Source: Planctomycetota bacterium (GTDB lineage Bacteria > Planctomycetota > Phycisphaerae > UBA1845). From it: a stretch of DNA of 56,270 nt. This document shows positions 1 to 8,157 of the stretch, piece by piece. The stretch covers positions 1 to 56,270 of the forward strand of contig JAJRWX010000088.1 in assembly GCA_024276605.1 (NCBI GenBank), read 5' to 3'. How positions within the stretch are numbered: position 1 is the stretch's first letter; each line of letters opens with the position of its first letter. The notes below the pieces were generated by a model. It searched no databases, was not told where the DNA came from, and saw nothing but the letters and a program-made list of their open reading frames with translations. Both the position numbers and the translations under genes were made by a program.

Positions 1-642
1 CCCCGTTGCGTAGCCAACGATTTCATATTCGTGTAAGTGTCCTTCTTTTTGGGCATTGGTGAATGATTTGAACAGGTTATGCGATCCGACCACCAACAAC
101 AGGCGACTGATGCGGTGCCTGGCCCACCAGGCACATAATCGAATCAACGTGCCTGTTACTAGAAATGTACACAGAGAAAAACCTGTGGCGCGACGACTTA
201 CCGTGGCGTAAAGAAGAACATAGATGATAGCGTAGGCGGCAATGGGAAGCGCGGTACACGTCAGCAACATGCGCGTCATGATGCGCGAACGGCTTTGTGT
301 TGTTTCACGTTCGTACAGTCCAAACACCATGCTCGAAGCCGTCAACATGCAGGAGAAAATCAAACATGCTTGCCAGAGCGGAATATGAGGCGTGTGAAGT
401 TCCGCTGGAGGAGGGAAGATATTATAGGCGACCGCCAAGGCGGTCGAAATTGTCGTAGCATCGATAACCAGCCACATCCACAGCGGCATGGCAGTGAGCA
501 TTCCCCCGATTCGGTGGACCACATGCTCCCACAAAGACCCCAAGGCCACACGTCTTGGTGTACATCGTTCTTGCGTAAGTCGATCATACGCAGTGGAAGC
601 AACGGTTGACGAGCCAGTACTGGCCGCTAGCTGGGCGCACAT
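1..642 (-). CDS. Sugar-phosphate transferase N-terminal part (partial)
   Basis: The reading frame enters from the left edge and starts at an ATG at 642 preceded by GAGGGA; 214 codons are visible and the C-terminus is missing. Four membrane segments lie at about residues 55-77, 90-108, 125-146 and 154-172. After them comes RLLLVVGSHNLFKSF (180-194) and then YEIVGYATG (206-214), which resembles the start of the nucleotide-binding-like (CoA_binding_3) domain found after the membrane helices of polyprenyl glycosylphosphotransferases. Such enzymes load the first sugar phosphate onto undecaprenyl phosphate for exopolysaccharide synthesis. The catalytic bacterial-transferase domain would lie outside the window, so the call rests on architecture only. 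An in-frame ATG at 741 is an alternative start but lacks a good ribosome binding site. Confidence 0.55.
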   Translation of the reverse strand, partial: MCAQLAASTGSSTVASTAYDRLTQERCTPRRVALGSLWEHVVHRIGGMLTAMPLWMWLVIDATTISTALAVAYNIFPPPAELHTPHIPLWQACLIFSCMLTASSMVFGLYERETTQSRSRIMTRMLLTCTALPIAAYAIIYVLLYATVSRRATGFSLCTFLVTGTLIRLCAWWARHRISRLLLVVGSHNLFKSFTNAQKEGHLHEYEIVGYATG

Positions 643-944
643 AAGTCCCTCGCAATAAAAACACACTATTCGACAGACCCATCGGATACCCCCCAAACTG
701 ACGTGAGTTACGGGGAAGGCTGCGACGCAAGTGGCTGCCATAGTTAACGCCCGATAATTACAATTCGGCGATATAGTGGTAAATATGCGTTTTTTTTTGG
801 ACCAGTCACACGCACAATAGCCCGATATCCAATAATAGTGGAACAAAAGTGCCCGCGCAAGTATTGGTTCATATACGTGCCACAGACCGATGCACCGGCT
901 TCGTCACCGCCACAAAGCGCAGCGTTGGCTATAGGGATGGAATC
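643..944. other. Divergent intergenic region
   Basis: This spacer of about 300 bases separates the leftward transferase gene from the rightward lipoprotein gene and should hold both promoters. It contains an AT-rich stretch with a T-run near 790-797. I see no convincing promoter pair, RNA gene or repeat in it. Confidence 0.4.
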
Positions 945-1697
945 GTGAGAAATCTAATCTTTCATTGTCTGCTGTTATCGATGATTGTTGTCGTAATGGT
1001 CGGGGGTTGCCATCGACCAACACAGGATCCATGGACGCCTCACCCACGTGTCGATTGGGTGGACCTGACCATTCATCCCATCTCTTATGACGAGAACAGC
1101 TACCGCATTCTCAGCAAGCAAACGACGAAAGGGTTGTTCCCGGCTATGATTGCTGTAACGCGTGTGGCCATAGAGCAGCCCACGCCCGAGGAGCCTACGC
1201 CACAACCGTTGCTGGTACGCGATCCCCGCAATGAGTTTTTACGGTGGAATCAAACGTTCGATAACCAGATGGCCATTAGTGAAGTCTTTCCGTTAGCCCA
1301 AAGAGACTTAGGTGGTGCCGCCACCACACCGCAACAAATTGTACGTGCGATTACAGCGCTTCATGCGCGGATAGGTCTCGTGTATGCCTTCAATGAGATT
1401 GGTCAAAACGAAACGGAAATGATTGGTACTTTTGTCGATACGAAGGAGAATAGAATTCTGGCTACCCTGCATGCGCGTGCCGAATCAATCCCGCTGGAGA
1501 AAAATGATCCAAAGGCGAAAAACCCCGATCTTTGGGAAGTTGATTCCCGTGCATTGGTACGCGAGCGTTTTGCCAATCTCGCGCACGCTTGTATTCGTGA
1601 AATGATTCTGCGCGACGAGCCGGCAGAAGTGGAAGCCTCCGTTGGTTGGAAACCCCTTCCCCCCACGCTTCCGCCCGTATGGCCGCCGCGCGAGTAG
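945..1697 (+). CDS. Hypothetical lipoprotein
   Basis: I place the start at the GTG at 945, which has GGGATGG a few bases upstream and gives a proper lipoprotein signal: a hydrophobic stretch ending in VMVGGC. Translation from the ATG at 849 is open but would put 32 polar residues before the signal. The mature protein of about 230 residues is soluble and proline-rich (several PxPEEP-like stretches), with no cysteines that suggest a cofactor. I do not recognise the family. It is followed 45 bases later by the VanZ-like gene on the same strand, so the two may be co-transcribed. An outer-envelope or periplasmic structural role is possible, but nothing in the sequence proves it. Confidence 0.6.
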   Translation: MRNLIFHCLLLSMIVVVMVGGCHRPTQDPWTPHPRVDWVDLTIHPISYDENSYRILSKQTTKGLFPAMIAVTRVAIEQPTPEEPTPQPLLVRDPRNEFLRWNQTFDNQMAISEVFPLAQRDLGGAATTPQQIVRAITALHARIGLVYAFNEIGQNETEMIGTFVDTKENRILATLHARAESIPLEKNDPKAKNPDLWEVDSRALVRERFANLAHACIREMILRDEPAEVEASVGWKPLPPTLPPVWPPRE

Positions 1698-1742
1698 ACC
1701 GCTACATAATCAAAGAGCTTGCTGTAGGAATCATATCGCGCC

Positions 1743-3314
1743 ATGTCGAAGCATTCACGATCCACGGCTTTTACGCTTATTTCAAGCCGCTACGTGGAAA
1801 TTCTCACGCTTGTAAGCCTGCTGTTTATTATTCAGACGGGTTTGCTACCGTTTGATTTTCTCAGTCCGGATAATGGCGCTGGAGATAGAGGATTTTTCAC
1901 CACCGCCGTCAATCAATTCACATATCCTGATATCCTTAGCAACATATTTTTGTATGTCCCATTGGGATTCTGTTTACACTGGCGATTTTTTCGTCTGCAA
2001 AGACGTTGTGTCATCCGGTGGTTACTGGCGCTAGGTGGAGGTTTGGTGACCAGCGGCGTCATCGAATGGCTACAATCCTATTCCCCGGCCCGCGTTTCAT
2101 CCATGATTGACTTGGTTAGCAATATGATTGGATGCGCGTTAGGTGGTGTACTATTTACCGGCATTCAACAATACTTGCCGCGTTTCGTAGCCGCCGTCAT
2201 GGCAGAACTTCATACCTGGCGACTCCAAACGACTGTCAAAGCTTATATGCTCATTCTCATATTTTTTGCTACTATGCCGTTTTCATTCACCCTCAACCCG
2301 GGACTTCTCAAACGACAGGCCGGTATGGTAAATCTCATACCCTTTGCCAGTGTAACCGGCGATAGCCAAGATGCTGAGCAGGCGCTGGTACGTCATGACC
2401 ATCGAGCATACGCCTTCGCCCAATGGCGACGACTTGAAAGATGGGGGCGTTGGATTGTCGAAGCGCTGTCTTTCGCCGTGTTTGCGCAACTATTGATCGT
2501 ACTTCTGCGAAATGACTACGGATTTACCGTACGCGCCTCAGTGGCTCTGGCCGGTTGGTATTGTGTGCTATTGGCCGTGGTACTTAGTCTCATACAGTTT
2601 CCCATTATTAGCAGACATGTTGATACCACGGACATACTTTTCCGCTGCGCCGGCGGGTTAACGGTGGCTATGATGACTTGGTGGACGCGAAGATCCGTCG
2701 GTCTGCTTGTTATCAGGCAGACCATAACCGGTATGCGGCCCCGGCTGCGCATCGGTCTGTATCTTACGATGGCGTACATCGTATACTCCGGTATCATACC
2801 GTTTATTTTTCTACAAAAAAATGGGTCAGCTTTCGCCCAATCATCTTCGACAAATCCCCTCATGCCTTTCCTGGGATACTTTTATACACGCTTCGATGTG
2901 GCGGCTGATGATATACTAGAAAAAATCGCTACCTACACTGTGCTAGCTATAATGCTTGTGCTCAGCACGCGATGGTACCGACGTGGTAGTCTTAGCTGGC
3001 GTGCATTCAAAGTGGCTAAATTCGGTGTGTGTTTATCCATTCCCATAGAAATGGTTCAGATTTTCATACCTATCCGCGTAGCGACAATCACAGACCCACT
3101 ACTCGCCATAGCTGGGTGTGTGTCTGGTGTGCTCATTCTCGATGTAATAGCCAATGCACTCAGGCATTCCAGTACACCGACACAAGTATCCGTCAGTCAG
3201 CAACCAAGCCTATCACCGGTCGACGAACTCATTCAAACACTCATGCAACCCGACCCCAACGCACCGAAAGAACCATCTCCAAAGCGCACCACAATAAAAA
3301 TGTCAAAAATATAA
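1743..3314 (+). CDS. VanZ-like membrane protein with duplicated domain
   Basis: A 523-residue polytopic membrane protein. Two regions look like VanZ domains. The first (about residues 18-145) has YPDILSNIFLYVPLG followed by IEWLQ and a DLVSNMIG helix. The second (about 330-470) has DDILEKIATYTVLA followed by IEMVQ and DPLLAIAG. The E-x-x-Q pair within a helix, then an Asp that begins the next helix, is the usual VanZ pattern. The middle region (about 190-290) has further helices. VanZ proteins are linked to teicoplanin resistance in Gram-positive bacteria, but elsewhere, including planctomycetes, they often accompany exosortase or exopolysaccharide genes, which suits the surface-protein and sugar-transferase genes nearby. 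The C-terminus is a polar tail. The molecular activity is unknown. Confidence 0.75.
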   Translation: MSKHSRSTAFTLISSRYVEILTLVSLLFIIQTGLLPFDFLSPDNGAGDRGFFTTAVNQFTYPDILSNIFLYVPLGFCLHWRFFRLQRRCVIRWLLALGGGLVTSGVIEWLQSYSPARVSSMIDLVSNMIGCALGGVLFTGIQQYLPRFVAAVMAELHTWRLQTTVKAYMLILIFFATMPFSFTLNPGLLKRQAGMVNLIPFASVTGDSQDAEQALVRHDHRAYAFAQWRRLERWGRWIVEALSFAVFAQLLIVLLRNDYGFTVRASVALAGWYCVLLAVVLSLIQFPIISRHVDTTDILFRCAGGLTVAMMTWWTRRSVGLLVIRQTITGMRPRLRIGLYLTMAYIVYSGIIPFIFLQKNGSAFAQSSSTNPLMPFLGYFYTRFDVAADDILEKIATYTVLAIMLVLSTRWYRRGSLSWRAFKVAKFGVCLSIPIEMVQIFIPIRVATITDPLLAIAGCVSGVLILDVIANALRHSSTPTQVSVSQQPSLSPVDELIQTLMQPDPNAPKEPSPKRTTIKMSKI

Positions 3315-3343
3315 TCGCCTTATCGTGGCACGAATGGCTGGGA

Positions 3344-4657
3344 TTAACGCTCACGTCGTCGAAGCACAAAAATGCCACCCGTAAGCAGTCCGAGCATTAA
3401 CACCAATAACCCCCCGCTGGATAGATTGGGTGCGGCTTGGTTTTGTGAGAAATATAAAATAGCCTTTTTGAATTCGTCAAATGAAGGTTTGGGTGTCGCC
3501 ATTGTGTCGCTGTGTACTAATCCAGTAGGGCCGAATATTTCCATTTGATTGTCGGCGAAGCATGGTGGTAGACCCTCAGCCAATAAAGCGTCTCCCAGAT
3601 ATTGTATCCCAGCTTGTGAATGGTCGTTTAGCGTCCATAGGCAAAAAGTGCGGAAGCTATCTCTTCGTGCGTCCAGCGCATCAACCAATGCCTGAATCAC
3701 GGCCCGCTGATTTTCAAGGCCGGCTTGAGGGCCTAACGTTTGAGGCATGTCGTTCCATCCCGTTGCCTGCCCGAATTCCTGTATGCAAATCAACTTGCCT
3801 TGGGATACGCCAATCAGATCATCCAATAACGCGCCAATGGATGTCGATAGCGATGCTCGGAAAAGGTCCAACGGGGATCCTGCGAGTTGGCATGTTGGAT
3901 CGGATTCAGTGAAATAAGCGTATGAATTGAATGATGCGACATCCAGTAAGGGCATCAGCTCGACAAGGCTGGCATCGTTGGCCCCCGCGAACACAACGGT
4001 GCAGGCAAGGTCAGGCGCTAGCGTATGTACATGGCTGATTGCGGCCTGAATGAAGTTCGTAAATGACGAAGCCTGTGTAGGCTCATTCTCATAATACCCC
4101 CCTGATTCGTTTGACAATCCCAGCAAATAGACGCCACGTGGCAGCATGATAGGGACGATGGCATCTAACAGGTTGGCAAAGGCACCGGTTATTTGCGGGT
4201 CACCCCAGGCAACGCCCATGGTGCGTAATTCAGCAATAAACGGAGGTAAAGATTCAGCCCCGAAACTATCCAGGACAGTGATATTACAAAATTGGTGCGT
4301 GATGCCGGAGGCTAATCGTGCGTCTAACGCATCTATGAGAGATTGGGTGTCGTAATTGCCCGGCGTGGGTTCCAACGATGCCCAGTCCAATAAGTGCCTG
4401 GCATGAGTCATCCCCACAGCGACGAGTTCAGCATGGCGCGCTGCTACCGCTTGTGTTACGTCGGCAGGAAAGGCTTCGAAGGCTTCTTGCGCGTAAAGGT
4501 GAATCTTGTTATCGCCAAGCAGTGGCAGCTCCTCCGGTCCGATGGTGGGCGCACCCGAGCAAGATAAAGGTGTGAGACTAATACCAGTGATAGTAAAGAT
4601 TACCATTAAGTGTCTATGGTTTGACACGCTATGCAAAGTCGTGGGTATCCGATTCAT
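3344..4657 (-). CDS. Secreted glycosidase-like (TIM-barrel) protein with C-terminal anchor
   Basis: The start at the ATG at 4657 gives a 437-residue protein with an N-terminal signal region; longer in-frame starts overlap the upstream gene. The fold looks like a clan GH-A glycoside hydrolase. DWASLEPTPGNYD resembles the WxxxEPxxGxY stretch of many family members. LSNES offers an Asn-Glu pair where the acid/base is expected. CIQEFG supplies a Glu where the nucleophile is expected, and FCLWTLNDHS matches the last barrel strand. At the C-terminus a hydrophobic helix is followed by RRRER, which is the layout of a sorting or anchor signal, though no PEP motif precedes it. The substrate cannot be read from the sequence. 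It converges with the VanZ-like gene, and only about 30 bases separate them. Confidence 0.6.
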   Translation of the reverse strand: MNRIPTTLHSVSNHRHLMVIFTITGISLTPLSCSGAPTIGPEELPLLGDNKIHLYAQEAFEAFPADVTQAVAARHAELVAVGMTHARHLLDWASLEPTPGNYDTQSLIDALDARLASGITHQFCNITVLDSFGAESLPPFIAELRTMGVAWGDPQITGAFANLLDAIVPIMLPRGVYLLGLSNESGGYYENEPTQASSFTNFIQAAISHVHTLAPDLACTVVFAGANDASLVELMPLLDVASFNSYAYFTESDPTCQLAGSPLDLFRASLSTSIGALLDDLIGVSQGKLICIQEFGQATGWNDMPQTLGPQAGLENQRAVIQALVDALDARRDSFRTFCLWTLNDHSQAGIQYLGDALLAEGLPPCFADNQMEIFGPTGLVHSDTMATPKPSFDEFKKAILYFSQNQAAPNLSSGGLLVLMLGLLTGGIFVLRRRER

Positions 4658-4704
4658 AAGACCATCGTTGGGTGTTAAACGATAAGCGGCTAGCTGGTAT
4701 TGAT

Positions 4705-5985
4705 CTAGTTCGACGTCGCTTTGCGCCGCTTGCGCATGGCTATTTCCGGGGCTTCGAGTATGCAAGTCCACATGATTTTGACTGACATCCACAACAGTTT
4801 ACCCGCGCTACGCACTAGCCCGGGTTTCTGCTGTCCGACGTTGGGATAGCCTTTATCGTCAGGTTTTACGCTGGCCCAGTTATGAAAGAGCTTGCCCCAC
4901 GAACTGTTGAGCGCTTCTTGGACTCGTTTACGGCCTTTCACGGGATACCAGAACCAATCGTGATAAAACACGCTGGCGATATATGCCCAAGGGGCTAACC
5001 ACGTTTTCAGCGACCACTCCACCATACCCTTCATCCAACCCCAATAAATAAGATGCTGCATCCGGGAGGCAAAGGTCATTTGCTTAAACGGACCGTCAAA
5101 GTGCCAGTTCTCTGACGCTACTTCCGCATCACCTACCACGTCAATCTCTTTGACATCACCACAACCCAGACCCAGTTCGTGGGCCAGGCGAATAAACTTC
5201 ACGTCGCTAAGTGGATCGAACCCCATCAGTTTGGCAGCCATCGCGTCAATAGCTACCTGATCAGATGAGGCGAGCAATACATTCTTGACGTAAGGAATCA
5301 TGCAACGAGGACCAGGCCCATCACCGGCGAAGCTGCCATCCATAACCGCAAAAACGCCCGTGTGGATTTTCTGCTGAATCATCAACAAATCGACCAGCGT
5401 TTCGTGAATGACCGGATGCGTCCAATGACGATGTTCGTTGAGCAAGCCGCCGAAGGCATTTTTCATCGAGCCTGTCATGGTCGTAAAGACATGCGTCTTA
5501 ACCGTGGGTAAGTGAATGATGTTCTCACCGATGAATCGTTTGGGGATATTAAAACCCTTGGGATAAACTTCATTGAGGCAAAGGAATTTTTCAGCTACTT
5601 CGCCCACCGCATCGCGCACATTGACCCACTCGATGCCGTCTTCATAAAGATGTACGTTACGAAGCTCATGGGCGCGAATCACGTCAACCTGCTTATTCTC
5701 TCGTTCACCCAGATAGGCATCGATCACCACCGTTCGATTATGGCAAGCATGGATCAGGTTAGGATCATACCCGTCACGTTTCATCGCGCGGATAACACCA
5801 TCGAGCTGCCAGGGCGTGGTCGAACTAGCCGGGTAGAAAAAATGCCAGGATATATTGACTTTAAGCGCCGTATCGACGTCCTTAGCCAACGTATCTTGAT
5901 ACCCTGCAAGATTCATGAGCCGATGATAGTCTTCCAGCACCGTCTCCGGAGAGGTGCGGACCATGGCAACTTTTGATTGACTCAT
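4705..5985 (-). CDS. DUF362 domain-containing protein
   Basis: A cytoplasmic-looking protein of 426 residues from the ATG at 5985 (MSQSKVAMVRT); an upstream TTG at 6018 is also open. The body matches the DUF362 layout: an N-terminal VAMVRT strand, a LKVNISW segment, IHLPTVKTHVFTTMTGSMKNAFGG in the middle (quoted here only to its key residues: KTH and the GxMKNxFGG turn) and VKNVLLASSDQVAIDAMAA near the C-terminus. DUF362 proteins often carry a 4Fe-4S ferredoxin module; none is visible here because there is no cysteine cluster. The family is not well understood biochemically. The gene lies 47 bases upstream of the glycosidase-like gene and runs in the same direction, so co-transcription is plausible. 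Confidence 0.75.
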   Translation of the reverse strand: MSQSKVAMVRTSPETVLEDYHRLMNLAGYQDTLAKDVDTALKVNISWHFFYPASSTTPWQLDGVIRAMKRDGYDPNLIHACHNRTVVIDAYLGERENKQVDVIRAHELRNVHLYEDGIEWVNVRDAVGEVAEKFLCLNEVYPKGFNIPKRFIGENIIHLPTVKTHVFTTMTGSMKNAFGGLLNEHRHWTHPVIHETLVDLLMIQQKIHTGVFAVMDGSFAGDGPGPRCMIPYVKNVLLASSDQVAIDAMAAKLMGFDPLSDVKFIRLAHELGLGCGDVKEIDVVGDAEVASENWHFDGPFKQMTFASRMQHLIYWGWMKGMVEWSLKTWLAPWAYIASVFYHDWFWYPVKGRKRVQEALNSSWGKLFHNWASVKPDDKGYPNVGQQKPGLVRSAGKLLWMSVKIMWTCILEAPEIAMRKRRKATSN

Positions 5986-6076
5986 CTCGTGTTTTACCGC
6001 CCGATATACATAACCCAAACCATTATAGAACCATACGTGTAGATCGGCTATTCACCGTGTTAAGCTTCGTCCGTTC

Positions 6077-6245
6077 CTAGTGCTGTGTTACAGTTTAATG
6101 TTCGGGTTCATCACGGGTGGCATGGGCAAGGTTTTTTTTGCCCGTGGCGGTGTCCGGAACAACACGGGCAAGTCCCGACTCCGATGTACATCGGAGTCGG
6201 GACTTGCCCATGCCACCCGAATTCTTAGCTGTGACTAAGCACTAG
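6077..6245. repeat. MITE-like palindromic element
   Basis: The outer ends CTAGTGCTGTGTTACAG (6077-6093) and CTGTGACTAAGCACTAG (6229-6245) are imperfect inverted repeats. Inside them GGGTGGCATGGGCAAG (about 6115-6130) is mirrored by CTTGCCCATGCCACCC (6203-6218). The core 6166-6209 is a perfect 44-base palindrome with no loop. There is no open reading frame. The inner box GGTGGCATGG recurs near 8106, 15769 and, as its complement, 20273, so this is one member of a dispersed family. No clear target-site duplication is seen. Confidence 0.7.
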
Positions 6246-6389
6246 TGTTTGGTTATCGAATGCCCGATGATTACTCCATGCCATCAAGGAAAAGGCCGGG
6301 CAGCGCCAACAAACGCTGCTCCGGCCAATGCGTGATACTCGAAAAGTTTATACGGCGATAGACTTTAGATCACAAACCATCCGTACGCA

Positions 6390-7103
6390 TTACTTTTTAT
6401 ATTTCACCGAGCACCCATACTGCTTCGTCTTGGCCACAGCCACGGCTGATCCCTTCAGCAGTGACGTCACGGCTTCCTCTACATAATTTCGGGGATGGTC
6501 GCTTGATCCCATCGGATCATCATCAATCGCACCGGTATAGGCTAAGTTACCTTTTTGATCAATCACGAACATGTGCGGCGTAGACTTGGCGTCATACATA
6601 TGACCAACCATGCCGGAGGCGTCCATTAACACCGGGTAGGTGATATCGTTCTTTTTCATCCAAGCCCGAGCGCCTTCAATTTTTTATTCACTATAATAGC
6701 TGGAGTCGATACCCAACCAGGCTACGGGTTGACCAGCGAACTTGGCAAACGTCTTCTGCATGGTTTTCTTTGTGCCTTGATGGCGAACCACAAACGGACA
6801 AGTATGGTTTGTCCATTCAAGCACGACAACCTTGCCTTTCAAGTCTGATAGTTTGTATGTCTTGCCGTCGGTTCCGGTAAGTGCGAAATCCGGAGCCGGA
6901 TGACCGAGCGATGCCTGTGTCGCTTTGCCATGTCCGTGTCCGGCGTGCTCGTGACCCGCCTGCTCACTAGGTTGATGAGCGGCAGTTGATTCAGCTTGGC
7001 CTTTCTTGCTGGCATGTTTGTCACAGACACCATAAGCCGTCCAGGCGGGGACTGCTACAACCAGCAGCGCGACAATCAACCAACTCTTACGTACATTCAT
7101 CAT
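6390..7103 (-). pseudogene. Redoxin (PRX_like1-type) lipoprotein-like gene with in-frame TAA
   Basis: One reading frame spans the region from the ATG at 7103 (GGAGAG upstream) to 6390 but is cut by a TAA at 6684-6686. Before the stop lie a signal peptide, a His-rich linker and a redoxin domain with GHPAPDFALTGTDG and EWTNHTCPFVVRHQ, the WxNxxCPFV site typical of the PRX_like1 branch. After the stop the same frame continues as KIEGARAW, then YPVLMDASG, STPHMFVIDQKG, GAIDDDP and a final KQYGCSVKY, all expected in the family. The product would be about 237 residues. The second half has no ribosome binding site. Either the gene is dead, or the A-run after the stop hides a sequencing error. TAA is not a selenocysteine codon. 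Confidence 0.75.
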
Positions 7104-7347
7104 CTGATCTCTCCATAACAATCATGGCCCTATTTCGCACCGACGACTACCTGCCGACGGCGACCCCCAAACATCCGTCATACGTGGCGCCATTCACGCC
7201 ACGCACCAATCGGGTATTATCCTGAAGACTCGGCTCCGATGCTAGTGGTTGATTACCTTTAATCCGATTTGACCAGTGTGGCTTTCGTGAAATCATGCTA
7301 AAACGTGTAGAGGAAAGCAATTACGTCAATGGGCAAAGATTGATGAT

Positions 7348-8034
7348 ATGACTCAAACACGAAAAAATGCAGTCGTATTGCTATCCGGAGGATTAGATTC
7401 AGCCACCGTCGCAGCGATTGCCCGCGAAAAAGGCTTTGACTTATGCGCCCTATCGTTTGACTACGGCCAACGGCATGCTATCGAACATGAAGCAGCTAAG
7501 CGCGTGGCGCGAAGCCTGGGCGCAGCCGAACATATCTTTCAAAAAATAGACTTGCGATCATTCGGTGGATCTGCTTTAACCGACAACATCGACGTACCTA
7601 AATCCGAAGATGTGTCACAGATTTCACCCGGCATTCCCATCACGTATGTCCCCGCACGCAATACTATCTTCTTGTCATTCGCCTTAGCCTATGCCGAAGT
7701 GATCGGCTCGATGGATATATTCATTGGTGTCAACGCCGTGGACTACTCAGGCTATCCCGACTGCCGACCGGACTTCATTGCAGCGTTTGAACAATTAGCC
7801 AGGTTAGCTACAAAAGCAGGCGTTGACGGCGCATCATGTACCATTCACGCACCGCTCATCCACATGACCAAAGGCGATATTATCCGAGAGGGTATGCGCT
7901 TGCAGGTCGACTATAGCCTAACGCACAGTTGTTACGACCCAGCGCCGGATGGAAAAGCCTGTAGAAAGTGTGATAGTTGTTTATTACGCGCAAGAGGTTT
8001 CGAGCAGGTCGGCATCCCCGATCCCATACGATAG
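7348..8034 (+). CDS. queC: 7-cyano-7-deazaguanine synthase QueC
   Basis: QueC converts 7-carboxy-7-deazaguanine, ammonia and ATP to preQ0 in queuosine biosynthesis. The 228-residue protein is of normal length. The ATP pyrophosphatase loop SGGLDS is at residues 13-18, followed by [10 protein letters not shown], and YVPARNTIF and [14 protein letters not shown] lie in the middle. The zinc site near the C-terminus has four cysteines (SCYDP, then ACRKC and SCLL). No other queuosine gene is in the window and no preQ1 riboswitch is visible upstream. It converges on the membrane glycosyltransferase gene at 8158. Confidence 0.96.
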   Translation: MTQTRKNAVVLLSGGLDSATVAAIAREKGFDLCALSFDYGQRHAIEHEAAKRVARSLGAAEHIFQKIDLRSFGGSALTDNIDVPKSEDVSQISPGIPITYVPARNTIFLSFALAYAEVIGSMDIFIGVNAVDYSGYPDCRPDFIAAFEQLARLATKAGVDGASCTIHAPLIHMTKGDIIREGMRLQVDYSLTHSCYDPAPDGKACRKCDSCLLRARGFEQVGIPDPIR

Positions 8035-8084
8035 TATGACCTCCCGAACTTCTCATAATCCATCATCCATGTTGCACAGGAACT

Positions 8085-8135
8085 CCGACACCCATGACAT
8101 AAATGGGTGGCATGGTCAAGCGCAGCGCGACCATG
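8085..8135. repeat. Short GGTGGCATGG repeat copy
   Basis: The spacer between two convergent genes contains TGGGTGGCATGGTCAAGC (about 8104-8121), the same box as in the palindromic element at 6077-6245. It is followed by GCGCAGCGCG and CCATG, which can pair with part of the box. It seems to be a truncated member of that repeat family and may also act as a bidirectional transcription stop. Confidence 0.45.
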
Positions 8136-8157
8136 TGCGTCCCAGCGTAACGCGCGA

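Noticed and set aside
295-609. Plus-strand open frame of about 100 codons
   Set aside because: The minus-strand frame over the same bases has four membrane helices and a family match; the plus frame is a shadow with no ribosome binding site.
6684-6686. In-frame stop as possible recoding
   Set aside because: The codon is TAA; selenocysteine uses TGA and pyrrolysine TAG, so mutation or sequencing error is the better explanation.
7205-7347. preQ1 riboswitch before queC
   Set aside because: I looked for the short H-type pseudoknot with the C-rich pocket and the A-rich tail next to the ribosome binding site and did not find it.
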